The translations under genes and the position numbers were made by a program. Below, one piece after another: positions 1-12,677 of a DNA stretch of 64,000 nt. The stretch's first letter is position 1, and every line of letters starts with the position of its first letter. Source of the DNA: Scatophagus argus (Eukaryota; Chordata; Actinopteri; Scatophagidae); NCBI RefSeq assembly GCF_020382885.2, contig NC_058506.1, positions 23,074,818 to 23,138,817 on the forward strand. Direction: 5' to 3'. The notes under the pieces were generated by a model. It did not search any database. It saw only the letters and a list, made by a program, of their open reading frames with translations, and was not told where the DNA came from.

Positions 1-432
1 AAATGTGGTTATCATTTGATTTAAACACAAGTCTCTACGTCTGTGATAAAACCCGAGGATAAAACACAGCACGTATCATAATGTGCATCTATCGCTGTTC
101 TGTAACTTTGTGTAACACATGCATTGGCCTCTTCGTGAGCCAAGATGGACGAGATTTTTTAAAGAGAGTGGAAGTTTGAACATCTATCAACTCCACCTGC
201 TGCGGAAGATCATGTGTCATGATCGAGCAAACCAATCGTGGCTGAGCGCGAGTAAACCAACGTCATGGTTTCAGACTGTTTGGTCAGAATCTGCCAACCA
301 TTTCCTGTTAGTCGGAACTGCACTCCCCTGACCTGTGCCACAGATCTGCGCTGGGATCTGCCGTCTGTCGTCCAATCAAGATTAAGAACAGATAGAGCAG
401 TAACCAGTCATGCTCTTCCTCTGTTCTGACAG
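1..432. other. lipoxygenase intron 1 (partial); no exon seen
   Basis: This stretch precedes the first lipoxygenase exon in the window. Neither strand shows a match to the missing first half of the PLAT domain, so the start codon exon should lie further left. A pyrimidine-rich tract ends in CAG at 430-432, the acceptor used for the first visible exon. Confidence 0.6.
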
Positions 433-3400
433 ACGTGTCCGGTTCACATCCGAGCCAGCAGCACTCTGGGTTGTGTGCTTCTGGTCCGGCTTCATCTGGA
501 GGCTCGGGCTGGATTCCCCAATCTTGACTGGCACTGCAGCCGGGTGGAGGTCCGAAGGCTGGCAGAGACACCTGAGGACCCAGAAGTACAGGTGTTCTTG
601 TGCGACAGATGGCTGCAAACAGCAAACGGCGACGTAGAGCTGCGGAGTGGAAAGTGTAAGTTCAAGAAAGTAGAAGATCGTTCTGAGGAACACCTGACAA
701 GTCGCTCTGTTCACTCACTGTCAGAGATTCAGCAAAACCCTCAAATAAAAACTGGGTCATGACACGTGAACCAAAGACATAAAGCATTTCTGTGCAAAAT
801 TCAACCTGGAATCATTCTGAAAGGCCTCAGGTGTTAAAGCTGTCTTCTGATAACTGAACGTGACTTGTAGCGGTTTACTGTATTTAGAGTTCCAGCTTGA
901 ACAGATCATCTCCAGTGTTTGGGGTTTTAGTTTGTAGCTTCTTCTGAATGTTTTATTTTCTCATTGACCTGAGAAGTTACCCTGGTTATCTTTACTTATT
1001 CCTCCTCAGTGTGTTTGCTGAAGGATGAGACAGAAGAGAAGCTGAAGCAGCATCGCCTCACACAGCTGCAACATCAGCAGAAGCTCATCAGGTGAATCGG
1101 AAACAGACACAAAATAAAGTTTAAAAAGATATTGCCGCTGGTGCTGCAGGGCTCCAAACTTTTGATTCCACACTGAGAAAAGAATCTTTAGTCTGAATCA
1201 TGAGCCTTTCCATTCATGAGACTTACACACATGTAAAACCTGTAAAAAATCAAGCTGACGTGGAGTCTGATCTGGGGACATCTGGACTGAACTGTAGAGC
1301 TCTGAGCTGTTGGTGGAGACCTCAGAGAGGATCATCACATTGTCCTTTGAGATCAGGTTTGTGTCCTCTGAGATCAGATCTGAGTTTGGAGGTATATAGC
1401 GGAACTTCAGACAGTCAAACCTTGACAACGTGAGCCACAGGAGGTGGGCTTCATCCACCTGTTTTTATGAACATTTGCAATTCGTACATTTTTGTAAGTT
1501 GAACCTGTGAGACCTTCAGGTGGAGACAAACAGGTTGTCAGCTACCTGCTTCCAGCTGGTGTTTGGAGCCAAGACACAGGTCCTCCTTTTCACCAGCATG
1601 TTAACAGCACTGAAAACAAACTCACGTTTCTAGATGTCTGTTCTCTCATTGTGTCATTACTGCAGATGGCGTAAGTTTGTCGACGGCGCTCCACACTGCG
1701 TTGACCTGGAGAGGCCGTCTGAACTCGGACCGAACCTCAGCTACACGCACAAGAGGTGAGGTCCCACTCTGAGTGTACATTCAGACTCAAGTCTGGACAT
1801 ACATGATGAAGTGCTGAGCAGGTGTGTTGTGTCCTCAGTCCAGCCACCAACTTGCACTACCTGAGAGGCTTTACTGACCGAATGGAGGCCTGGACGAGTT
1901 TCACAGAGCTGGAGAAGGTTTTCATCCACAGCGGACACCAGAACAGCAACGCGAGTAAGAAACAAGTCAATCAAAAACTGTGTGCACTGCGAAGACTGGA
2001 GATGAACAACTCAGAGTCAGAAATTCTGATCTGATTCTGATTCTTAAAAAAAAGCACAGAGTTAAGAAGGATGTTGGATTTGAATTGGATCTGTGTTTTA
2101 CTGAAAATATACCAGGTTGATATAATTTATCTAATAAAACATTATACACTAATTGCTATATAATAATTATATTATGTACACTCATATTATATATCTTTTA
2201 ATATAACGGGTTCACCTCGTGTCGCTGGAGTGTTTGTTGCTAAATGGTCGTGATGGCGTTCTGGGACTCTTACAGTCTGTGGTTCATAAATGGTTTCCAG
2301 GCAGTTACCAGACAACATTCCATGTTTTATAGCTAGTTGCTATGTTGTTCCTGGTGTTTGCTGGTGTGTTGCTAGCTGGTTAGTGTTGAATTGGTAAATC
2401 TGCTTCTTAAACGTGCAGAAATGAGAGGAAAAAGAGAGACTAGAGGTAACTTTGTGAATGAACTGGAGTTTCTGCTGTCTCAGTCAGAGGCTGAGCTCAA
2501 TAACAACACACATACACACACTAGCTTACTGCTACATTAGTTGTTTGGGGCAAATAAACACAAACAGCTGCATTAATGATTCAGCCCTTCACTTCCTGTG
2601 TGAGTCCTGGACATCACAGTCTGCTGCTGTTCACCTGTAGTCTCATCATGCAGCTGAAGCAGCTTGTTTAAAACAGAAGAAAGAGTTCGTAGTAAGTTTA
2701 GCTTACTAGTATCATGTTTGTTTTCCCTGACTCTGTGGCTCATGTTTCTCTTCAGCAGGTCCTCTGCTGCTGATGAATCATTCAGTAACAGTGAACAGAC
2801 AGGTGACAGGTAAACATACAAGTAAACATTTTGATCACTTCAGATCATTTTGAGTTCGCTCTGTGTGTGGCAGCCATCAGATTTTGGGACGTTTGCAGAC
2901 CTCAGACCTCCAAATCAGGAAGAAAAGTCAAACTTATCAGACTTCATGAGACTCACATGATTCCCACTCAGTGAATCTTAGAGATCCTACCTGTACAGGA
3001 CTCAGCTCCTGTCAGTTCTTCAGTTGCCATGGTTACACAGCGAGCTGCACTAACTTCCTTGGGTACTTCCGCACCCGTCCCACAGTTCTGGTCCAACATA
3101 CACGCAAGGAAACATCAGAAACAGCTTTGAAGGATTGGTGAAGTTTAAGAAAAACTTGCCTTTCTTCTTTCTTCCATCTCTCTCAGAGTTCGTTCAGGCC
3201 CACTGGATGGAGGACTGGTATTTTGGCTACCAGAGTCTGAATGGCTGTAACCCTCTGCTGGTGCGTCAGACCCGCCTCCTCCCTTCAAAGCTGTCTGTAA
3301 CCTCCGAAATGCTCCACCCCTTCCTGCCTGAAGGCTCCTCCCTTGAGCAGGAGCTACAGGTGTGCATGCTCTTCTTTGACTTCCAGCTTTTCTCAAGTGC

Positions 3401-5482
3401 CAGCTGTGCACTTTCTTATCTTGTTATAGCTGCTCTGTCCTGATGTCCTCTCATGTGGCAGAAAGGGACAGTTTACCTGTTGGACTATGAAGTGCTGGAT
3501 GGCGTCCCAGCCAACGTGATCAACGGGAAGCAGACGTATCTGTCAGCTCCGCTGTGCCTCCTCCACCTGAACCAGCAGGGACAGCTGCTCCCCATTGCCA
3601 TCCAGGTGAGCTCCAGGTGATTTGGTACAGGTGACGCTGCTGGCCAAAAGGCAAGCTGTGATTTTCACTTTGTTTATCGATTTCCTTACTTTGCAAAACT
3701 CACTAAAGAGCTCAGGTGTTTTCCTTCAGTAAAACAAGTAGCTGAAGTACTGTAGTAGTACCAAAATGCTACACTACAAGGAAAAGTCTTGCATTGAAAA
3801 TGTTACCCACAGAAGTACAACTTAAAGTACACTTAAAGTAAAAGTACTACTAATGCTGGAAAATGACTCTGTGGGTGTTTTATTGTACCTTACTGTTTGG
3901 TGTACTGTATTTTATGTACAAAACATATGATGAACATATAAAATATGGTCCACTGTTACCGTGTTTCATAGGTTCATCATATGTTTTGTACATTTGTACA
4001 TTGTTTTGCAAAATAAAAAGTAGCTAAAGCTGTCAGAGATATCACAAATAAATAAAGCTGAATAAAAGCTGAATAAAACGGAAATACTTTAGGGAAGTAC
4101 ATATACCTTAAAATTGTACTTCCACCTCTGTAAATCAATCAATCAACCAACCAGTCACTTCATCAGTCAGTCAGTCAGTCATGCTCTTCCTCAGCTGCAG
4201 CAGACACCTGGTCCTCAGAGCCCGGTCTTCCTGCCCTCCGACGATGGCTGTGATTGGCTGCTGGCAAAGATTTGGGTTCGCAGCGCAGACTTCCAGTGTC
4301 ACCAGTTGGCTTCCCACTACCTGAGGACTCACATGCTGGGAGAGCTCTGCTGCGTGGCCACACTGCGACAGCTGCCGGAGCTGCACCCGCTGCACCAGGT
4401 ACACCACCTCACAGGTTTAAAACAGCTGGATGAGTCAAGCTTCACGTAAAGTTCAGTGAGCAAAGTTTAGGTTTCAGTTTGGCTGCCTTCTGGCAAGCAA
4501 CATCCATTCATGTGTGTTACAAACTATAGTGTTTAAGGGTCCCGTCTTTATTAAAGGAGCCATAACAGATGCTTTTATAGTAACTTCATACATACAAAGA
4601 TGGCCAACACATCTCCATAAGAACGACCTAAAATGACAAAAAACATTTTTGTGGAACTTTACTTGATGTGTACTATATAGAGTTTATAGTTTGGCTCATG
4701 TCCATTCTGCAAGAGCTGTACTGCAGCCAGCCACCAGGGGGCGATCAGACGTTTAGAGGAGCTTTCATGTTGGCCATCTTTGTGCTGAGTCAAAGGTGTG
4801 AGCCGACAGTGAGGGGAACTGCGTGTTTCCTGTGACTCTTTGTGTCTTGTTTGTGTCTGATGAAGTCCAACATCAGATGTCCCAACAGCAAACCATGTTG
4901 TCTTTGTCTTTGTGGACAGCTGCTGATGCCGCACGTCTGGACCTCATTGCAGATCAACGTGCAGGCACGAGGCTCGCTGCTGGCCGGCGGTGGCGTCTTT
5001 GATAAGGTAAGGCTGTAGCAGGAGAATTACAGGTGCGGATGCTAGGGCGGTGGTCTCATCTGTCTCCGGTCCTGTCCCTTCAGGCCACCGCTGCTGGTCT
5101 GGACGCGTTACCTGTTCTTCTGTCCCGGGCGTCACTCAGGGTTTCTTATCGGTCTCTGTGTGTCCCTGATGACCTGAAAGACCGCGCTGTGGACCAACTG
5201 CCACAAAGCTACTATGCACAGGACGCACTGAGAGTGTGGGACGCACTGCACAGGTACGGAGACAGACGGGTGAACAGACAAATAAACTCTTTGATCACTT
5301 CAGATCATTTTGAGATCGCTCTGTTTGTGGGACGTCTGCAGTCCTCAGACCCCCAAACCAGGAAGAAAAGTCAAACTTGTCAGACTTCATGAGACTCGCA
5401 ATTCCCACTCAGTGAATCTTGTAAAAACAAGATGCTACCTGTACACCTGCTCATCAGGCAGAGAACGCTGTCCTGTTCTTTT

Positions 5483-5518
<36 letters not shown>

Positions 5519-6769
5519 CGTGTGGCAGGTTTGTGGTCAGATGGGTGGATCTGTATTACAGTGGAGACGATGACGTGCAGCTGGACTCTGAGCTTCAACA
5601 CTGGATCACCGACATCAACACACACGGATTCACACACGACTCAGGTGTGTATGTGTATGTGCGCAGTCCTTTCGTGTTGCCATAGACACAGGAGGAGACT
5701 TGACCAAGGCTGTCATGTCCTTCAGGTTTCCCCCAGTGTTTCCAGTCCAAAGCTTCACTGTCCCAGTTTGTCACCATGATCATCTTCTCCTGTTCGGCTC
5801 TGCATGCAGCCGTTAACTTCTCCCAGGTGAGGACATCTCACATCACTCGCATCTCAATTCTGTTCTGTCATCTTTGTCCACGACTTTGTCCACAAGCACC
5901 AACTGTACTTATTTAATAGCCTGTGTCAGTGACTTCCTGTGAGTCTTCTGTCTGTCTCAATTGTTTCTTTTTGTGTTCTCCAGTTGGACTTTAGCCTTTG
6001 GATGCCAAACTGTCCACCCTCCATGTTGCGTCCTCCTCCGCATGTCAAAGGCATGGTGACGGAGGATGACATCATGTCTTTCCTGCCGGACGTGAGCTCC
6101 ACCTGTCGCGTCCTGACGGTGCTCTCTCTGCTGTCGCAACCCGTCGCCAACTTTGTGAGGCTCCACCCCCCACAGCCGAGCAGGACAAACACACAGCGGC
6201 TTCACATGAAAACACACCTCAGCCTCACATTCCTGTTTCTGGTCTCTGCTGACATGTTAACTGTCCTCAGACCAGGTTCAGCAGTTGGGCCTCACAGATG
6301 CTTGGTTATCCTCCAGCACACATTTAAATGCATTAACACACTCACAGCGTTCACATGCCTTAGCAGGTACACCACTGGTCCAGGGTACTGTGTGTACTCT
6401 GTGTATTTGTAGTGCCTGTGTATTTGTCCTTCCTGGACTCACCTCTGCAAGTAGTCCTCGATCAGGAGTGGGGTGGGAGAGGGGCAGCGGGCAGCTTTGG
6501 TCCAGTTTCCCGTCAAACTGAACCAGTATGTGACCCAGTTCAGCTCACATGAATCTGATGTTATGTGAACTCTGTGTCTCCCCCTGCAGGTCCCTCTGTG
6601 TCACTACAAAGAGGCCGTGTTCAGAGATGGCGCCCCTCGCAGGCTGGTGGAAAAGGTACAGGCTGAACTCAGGGCCATTTCTGATGACATCACGGAGCGA
6701 AACAGCCAGTTGGAGCTGCCGTATCCTTACCTCAATCCTGGACTCATCGAGAACAGCGTGTCCATCTAA
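433..6769 (+). CDS. Arachidonate lipoxygenase, ALOXE3/12R-LOX-like (5' partial)
   Basis: Lipoxygenases are iron enzymes that oxygenate or isomerise polyunsaturated fatty acids. Thirteen exons keep frame: 433-655, 1010-1091, 1666-1755, 1839-1954, 3187-3359, 3462-3605, 4195-4398, 4920-5006, 5084-5253, 5529-5644, 5726-5826, 5984-6154, 6590-6769. They encode 618 residues; about 50 more (exon 1) lie left of the window, giving the usual size near 670. Exon 433-655 is the second half of the PLAT domain. The iron ligands are all present: HQLASH (His-x4-His) in exon 4195-4398, HAAVN (His-x3-Asn) in exon 5726-5826, and the C-terminal Ile of IENSVSI. Nothing looks broken, so an active enzyme is likely. 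The IENSVSI end and the DWHC-containing PLAT strand suggest the epidermal ALOXE3/ALOX12B branch rather than ALOX5; this subtype is inferred from memory. The gene converges on TRAPPC14. Confidence 0.9.
1955..3186 (+). other. large lipoxygenase intron, gene-free
   Basis: This 1.2-kb intron contains no coding exon that I can support. About 2210-2400 is rich in imperfect repeats of the type gttgctagctggtt, common in fish DNA. Its right part holds one copy of a sequence found again in a later intron of the same gene (see 2828-2998). Confidence 0.6.
2828..2998 (+). repeat. intragenic duplicated intron segment, copy 1
   Basis: About 160 bp here closely match 5289-5443 in the same orientation. They share blocks such as ttgatcacttcagatcattt and aggaagaaaagtcaaact, with scattered substitutions and short indels. 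Both copies lie in introns of the lipoxygenase gene. It may be a local duplication or two copies of an unnamed dispersed repeat. Confidence 0.8.
3700..4130 (+). repeat. A/T-rich dispersed repeat with a 22-bp perfect inverted repeat
   Basis: This intron segment has the repeated agtac/gtact texture of a common fish non-autonomous repeat (for example aaagtaaaagtactact and a distal acttccacctctg). Bases 3914-3935 are the exact reverse complement of 3972-3993, leaving a 36-base loop. The family is not assigned. Confidence 0.5.
5289..5443 (+). repeat. intragenic duplicated intron segment, copy 2
   Basis: This is the second copy of the sequence at 2828-2998, directly after exon 5084-5253. It is slightly shorter because a short piece around the acgtctgcag block is missing compared with copy 1. 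Confidence 0.8.
5487..5523 (+). repeat. (GT)n microsatellite abutting a lipoxygenase 3' splice site
   Basis: A TG run with a few CG steps leads almost directly into the tgtggcag acceptor of exon 5529-5644. It occupies the place normally held by a polypyrimidine tract. Confidence 0.9.
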
Positions 6770-7452
6770 ATGTCACGTCTTCGTCACGATTATTAACAAT
6801 TTCTGATCGATCAGCTGCATGTTGCTGTTCAAACACTTTAGACACAAAAGAATTTACGTCTTTGATTATATCGTTGGTGCAAAGCTTCTGATTGCTTTGG
6901 CTTGTTTCTATCACATGGCGTCTGCTTTGACTTAACTGCAGATCTCGAAAGAAAAACACAAACTGTTGTGGAAAAAGAACTGCAGTGACTGTACTTTAAT
7001 GTGATTCATTGTGAGAGAAAACAAACATGTGACACGTCTGTAACGTGTGTCTGCTGCAGGACTCACACATCGATCAGCAACACCTTCTGCTCTTTATGGT
7101 CGCAGCACTTTAAACTTTTATTATTGAACTGAAATGCATGCAGTACACGTGTTGTGTTACATTCTGAAGTCACGCCTGTTCGACATGACAACACCGATAA
7201 TACAGCAGCGAAAACAACACTCACTGAATTCAAACCGTCTTTAAGTTAGCTGCTAACGGCTAACTGTCAGCTGTTGGCAGCTCAGGTTGGTGTTGTGAGG
7301 TTTCAGTCAACTGGTGTGTGTGTGTTTCCATCTCACACTCTCCTTCTGTTTTGTCCTCACTTGTTCATTTTACAAATGAGAAGCATTTTCCTCTTACGAT
7401 GCGTCTCCTCACTGCGTCCTCGTCCTTTCTTCCCTCCTCACTCCCTCGTCTC
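6770..7452. other. convergent 3' intergenic region; TRAPPC14 poly(A) signal
   Basis: The 683 bp between the lipoxygenase and TRAPPC14 stop codons are probably both 3' UTRs. On the minus strand an AATAAA lies at 7117-7122, about 330 nt past the TRAPPC14 stop, and is the likely poly(A) signal of that gene. I saw no canonical AATAAA for the lipoxygenase in the first 250 nt after its stop. Confidence 0.6.
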
Positions 7453-10400
7453 CTAGCTGGCGGGGTCCACCACCAGCACTTTGCACTCCCTCTTGGCGAT
7501 CTTGTCCAGCGACAGCAGTGATTTGTCCTGCGGCGGCAGGTAAAGAGGCCGACCAACCGGAGAGCCAACAGGAGGAGTGATGGCCCGGCGCTCCATGGCA
7601 CTGCCCGTCCTGACACACACAAAAATCTGATTGGCTCACAGCTGATGAGGAACATCAAGCATCACATAAAAGCTCCAAACCTGTTCTGTCTGACCTCAGA
7701 TCAGATCTGACTATGACTCCTGCAGGAGTTGGTTGCCCTGGGACCTGTTTCTCTCTCATTCTCTTCTTCTTTCTTCACGTGTAAAGTGTCTTGGAATAAC
7801 TCTGTTATGAATTGGCGCTTTAAATAAAACTGAATTGAATTGAATTGAATTAAACTGAATTAGCAAAACCCTACACTCTACTACACACAGTAATTTGCAG
7901 TATGTCACACACATTTTCAAGCTTTAGGCACAGTTAAGCATTGTGATGTCACTTCCTTTCACTACAAAGCTCTGGCTTTCAAAATGACCACACCCATGAA
8001 CAAATTGGAATAAGCCATCCACCTGGTGCGCAAACACACATGTGCTTAATTGGAAACACACCAATCGGATGGGTATAAGCAGTATAAAAAGGCAGCAGGT
8101 GAGTTCACCTGTCTTTACTTACAGTTTTTCTCAACTATTCACACACAGATACTTGCACTTGAAACACAATGACCACAACATGTAGCTCATGCACCAACCC
8201 CCTGAACCAATTCTGCTAAACTATATGGACAATTCCTGCTTTACACTCAAATTGCAGTTCTAAAACATACTTTTTTCAAAACACTACACACAATTCTCTG
8301 CATTTGGCACAACTGTTGTGAAGAAAATCTCTTGTTCTCACAAGGAACACACATCTAAAGTTAATTGTCCTACTATGCACACTGACTCATCACATGGGCA
8401 AACATCTGTCACACAGCTTTACAATTAGCAATCAGAGCTTTAGCAAAGTGCAACAGGGGAGCTCTTCTGCTTTGGAGCAACGGATGCCAACATTGGAAAC
8501 AGAGCCAGAGCCAGAGGAGTGAGAGTAAGAGGAGGACAAGGAAGGCCAAGGACCGTAATCTCTGATGAGATCAAGCCACTTTGGTTGATCATGTGGTCTA
8601 ACAATGATGGAGGCTGGGCAAAGAGTACAGCCAAATGTGAGCCGGTTCATTGTAGCATCCATCATTCGGACTTTCAGAAATGAGAATAGGTAAGAAATCT
8701 CACTAGAAAATTGCAGTACTGCATATCAATACAGTTCTCATTGAGTACAGAAGTACAGTACAGCATGTGGACTGTTCTGTACGACTGTAAAAATAAAGTA
8801 TTTTTCAGGTATTTGGGAAATCTATTCCTACTTTGTGTTCTTACACAGTATTTACAGTTTTTTACCATTCGTATTGCAGAACAGAAAGATTAACAGCACA
8901 AGGTGGTGGGGAACGTCTTCTGTCTCCTGAACAGGAAACTGAGATCATAAACATGGTCCTAGAAAATAACGCCATAACATTACGGCAAATACAAACAAAA
9001 ATAAAAGAAAACAATGAGATATTTCAAAATATTGATAGGGTAAGGTTGGACCGTGTCTTGCACAGAAATAATCTGAGGATGAAGCAGGTCTACAGGGTGA
9101 CATTTGAGCGCAATTCAGAAAGAGTCAAAGAATTGCGATATAACTATGTGCAAGTAAGTCTTATATAATCCAACAATTGATGCATGCTGTCAACACTGTA
9201 TGAATTATACATATTTCAGTATTGTAATCATAATGATTGTGCTTCTGATATTGTCATGTGTGTTTCAGAGAGTCCTTGAGCTAGAGATGATGAGAGAGAG
9301 ATTCATTGATGAGGTTGGATTCAACCTCACAAAAAGACGAAGGAGGGGAAGGAATATCATCGGCCAGCGTGGAGGGAACATCACAATGTGTGCAGCGATG
9401 ACCCACCACGGCGTCATCCAGCACCATGCTACCCTCGGCCCCTACAGCACTGCCCATCTGATCACATTCCTGGACACCCTACACAACACACTCATTCCAC
9501 CAGACCAGACAGATGGCCCAGAGCAGCTCAGGTACGTCGTCATTTGGGACAATGAAAGTTTCCACCGGGCTGCTCTGGTTCGTAACTGGTTCACTGCCCA
9601 CCCACGCTTTTTAATTGTTTATCTCCCTCCATATTCTCCATTCCTCAATCCTACTGAGGAATTTTTTCTGCCTGGAGATGGAAAGTGTATGACAGAAATA
9701 CATAAACGCGTATCCCTCTTCTCCAAGCTATGGAAGACGCATGTGGAGATATAGAAGCTGATGCTTTCATGGCTGGATTCGCAATGCTAGGCTATATTCC
9801 CCCGCTGCTGGGCCAGAGAAAACATTGCTTGTGATGTGGATGAGGTGCTGTGGCCAGACCAAAACAGAAGACAGGAAGCAGCAGTTTTTTGTTTTTTTTT
9901 TACTGTAACTGTGTACAGTAAATTCTTCTGCTGATTTGTATGTAGTCCACTGTATGTGCAACTTTGTGTTGGTTGGGATGTACACTGTGTTCATTGTTTT
10001 TGTGGGAAAAATAAAATATATTTGTTACCGTGTATTTGTGTGTTCAGAGTATAACAACAATATTCTGAAACATTTTACAACACACTTATGTATGTACTGT
10101 GTGTAGTAAGTCTAACACTAAACAAAAAAAAGGCCCAAGTCATTATGATGAAGGGAGAAGAAGCGTTTTCCATTCATCATAGTGTCTTACATTAAGCACA
10201 TCAGTGTTCAACTGGTCCTCATACATGTCTGTTCATATGATGGTTTGTGTGTGTCATTTGAAAACAAAATACCATTTTGAGAGGAAATAACACTGTTTTG
10301 AATGTAAAGTGTCATTTTGCAGGAGAATTTAGGGGTTTTGCCCATTGAGTGTGTGTTCTGAGTTCTGAGAACATGAGGCATGCTTTCAGAAAATGTGTGT

Positions 10401-11977
10401 AAACAGTTGAGAAAAACTGTAACAAAATGGAAGGTGCTAGGAGAAGAAGAGTAAGAATGAGAGGGGCAGTCCAAAGAGGAGAAGAAAGAGGCAGAGGAAG
10501 AGGAAGAGGAAGACATAGGGAGAGACTTGAAAATGAGAGAGCACATGAACAAAGTAGAAGAGGACCAACTTTAACGAAGGAAATTCGCTCAACGCTCATT
10601 GGCCATTTAATAAACTATGGACTCACACTGAGGGAGGCTGGACTAAGAGTTCAGCCAATCGCAGCAGATACACGGTAGCTTCAGTAATTTGAACATTTTG
10701 TCTAGAAAACAGGTAAAAAAACCTTTTATCTGCCTTCAGTACAACGCGGAAAACTGTGAATTACTGTATATTGACTTTGATAAAGCTGACTTTGACTTTA
10801 TCACCACTTTGGGTATCCATCCCTGTGACGTTTCACTGCAGGCTACATGTATCTGTTACTGTATCACCATAGGACTGAGGGTCCATGTTTACTCAGGAGC
10901 AGCAGACAGCCATTGTGAACATGGTTTTGGCAAACAATTCCATCAGACTGAGGGTAATCCAAGCCAATATTGTCAGTGATGACATTATTTTCAATAACAT
11001 TAATTGGGTCTCTCTATCGACATTAACTCGAATCCTTAAAAAACATCAGGTACAAATGAAGCAAATCTATCGCGTGCCATTTGACAGAGACTCACAGAGG
11101 GTAAAACAAGTGGCTGAGTACGTGGAGGTATGTATTGTTCACTTTACTATGGTGTAGAATTGTACACATAATTGTTTTCAAATGAAAATTTGCTGTACAA
11201 TAGACCTATATTGAACAACTTACTATTGTCTATTACGTACTGTGTTTCAAATGGATGGAGACAAAATCCAACACAAATTTATATATGTAGATGAGGCTGG
11301 ATTTAACTTCACAAAAAGCAGAAGAAGTAGAGGAAGAAGCACAAAACTAAACACGAGGCAAAGTGCAGAGAAGCTCAGCAGAGACACTGAGGTGTGTGTG
11401 TGTGTGTGTGCGTGTGAGAGACCTCATGATGTGGGAACGAGACGGCTGCTGATGGGAGAAGGACTGGGATCGACCCAGACTGGCCTGGTGTCGGTCCAGC
11501 AGGTCTCGAACCGCCGGGCTGGACGGGCTGTTCTTACCTGGCAGGTGAGGAGAACACACGTCACTGATGTCACTGATCAGCTGACACCAACGCTGTTGTT
11601 GAAAAGTTCTTACGTGACAGCGGCCGGGCGTCAGGCGGAGGGTTGGACACGGATGCCGTGAACTGCAGCTTCAGCTTCATGTGCTGACTGAGCTGCAGAG
11701 TCGTCAGAGAGGAAACAGGAAACGTCAGCTCTACAGGAAGTGGATCAGTTTAGTTCTGGTTCTGATTCTTTTTTCAAATGACACATACTGCAGTGTGCGT
11801 GTGTGTGTGTCTGTGTGTGTGTGTGTGGATGGGGGTACCTCGTACAGTCCTGGTTTGAGGATCTGGAAGGCCACGCTGAATGACAGAGTGCTTCCTTTAC
11901 GGCAGTGACCGAGATTACTGACAGGAGTGTGACAGACCACAGCAGCCAGAGCTGTGTCCTCACCCTGACCACGAGCT

Positions 11978-12031
<54 letters not shown>

Positions 12032-12637
12032 GCCTTTAGTTTTTATTCTGACTAAAAATGGGTTTGAAAAAAAGTGAAATCTTCCACATTAACCCTCTGA
12101 AGTCATGTATAATTGTCAGTTGTTGACTATTTTTGATTCTAATTTTATATTTCAATTTTTTTTATCTTGCCATTTTGGAATCATTTTTCATCAGCACAAC
12201 CTCACAAGTGTGATTTACTGTTGTTTTTTTCATTTTGACATACTGTATTGACACACTGGACCTAAAATCACACAAAACTCTAAAATCCCACTGGGGAAAA
12301 TGCGCTGAAATGCGCTGAATGAAGTGCGCTCAATGCGCTGGTGTTTACTGCGTCTTCTTGCATAAAATGCGCGCCCCAAACGCGCACCAAACGTGATGGC
12401 AATGGTCATGAAAAAAACAGTGCGTATATTTTTTTATCATAACTCGGGTTTTACTTGACATATTAACAAAATTTAAAAACTGGTATATAGTTTGAAGTGC
12501 CCACTTTCGACACAAAAAAAACTGGGATTCAGCGAGGCTGCGTCTTGCAGCTACGTTGTCTTAAAGTGGTCTTGTGATAAGGACGCGCCGGCGCGTCTGT
12601 CGACTCCTGAGGGTTAAATCAACACTGCTGGCGTGAG

Positions 12638-12677
<40 letters not shown>

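Larger units (their letters stand above)
7861..11340 (+). mobile_element. Older Tc1/mariner-type transposon, 3'-truncated and split by a younger insertion
   Basis: The outer element has two parts. The left part is about 7861-8121 (exact end uncertain) and includes a TATA-like gcagtataaaaagg about 30 bp before the break. The right part is 10420-11340. Its transposase starts with ATG at 10427 (MEGARRRRVRMRGAV), an Arg/Gly/Glu-rich N terminus, then LTLREAGLRVQP. A helix-turn-helix-like exon from about 10868 to 11127 holds STLTRILKKHQVQMKQIYR, and the start of the catalytic domain is IYVDEAGFNFTK near 11278-11320. The second Asp, the Glu and the right terminal repeat are gone, and exon 1 carries a frameshift and stops, so it is dead. 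The break ends about 80 bp from the TRAPPC14 donor at 11422. Confidence 0.8.

Noticed and set aside
1-432. Lipoxygenase exon 1 inside the window
   Set aside because: No reading on the plus strand resembles the first PLAT strands, so the first exon is judged to be outside.
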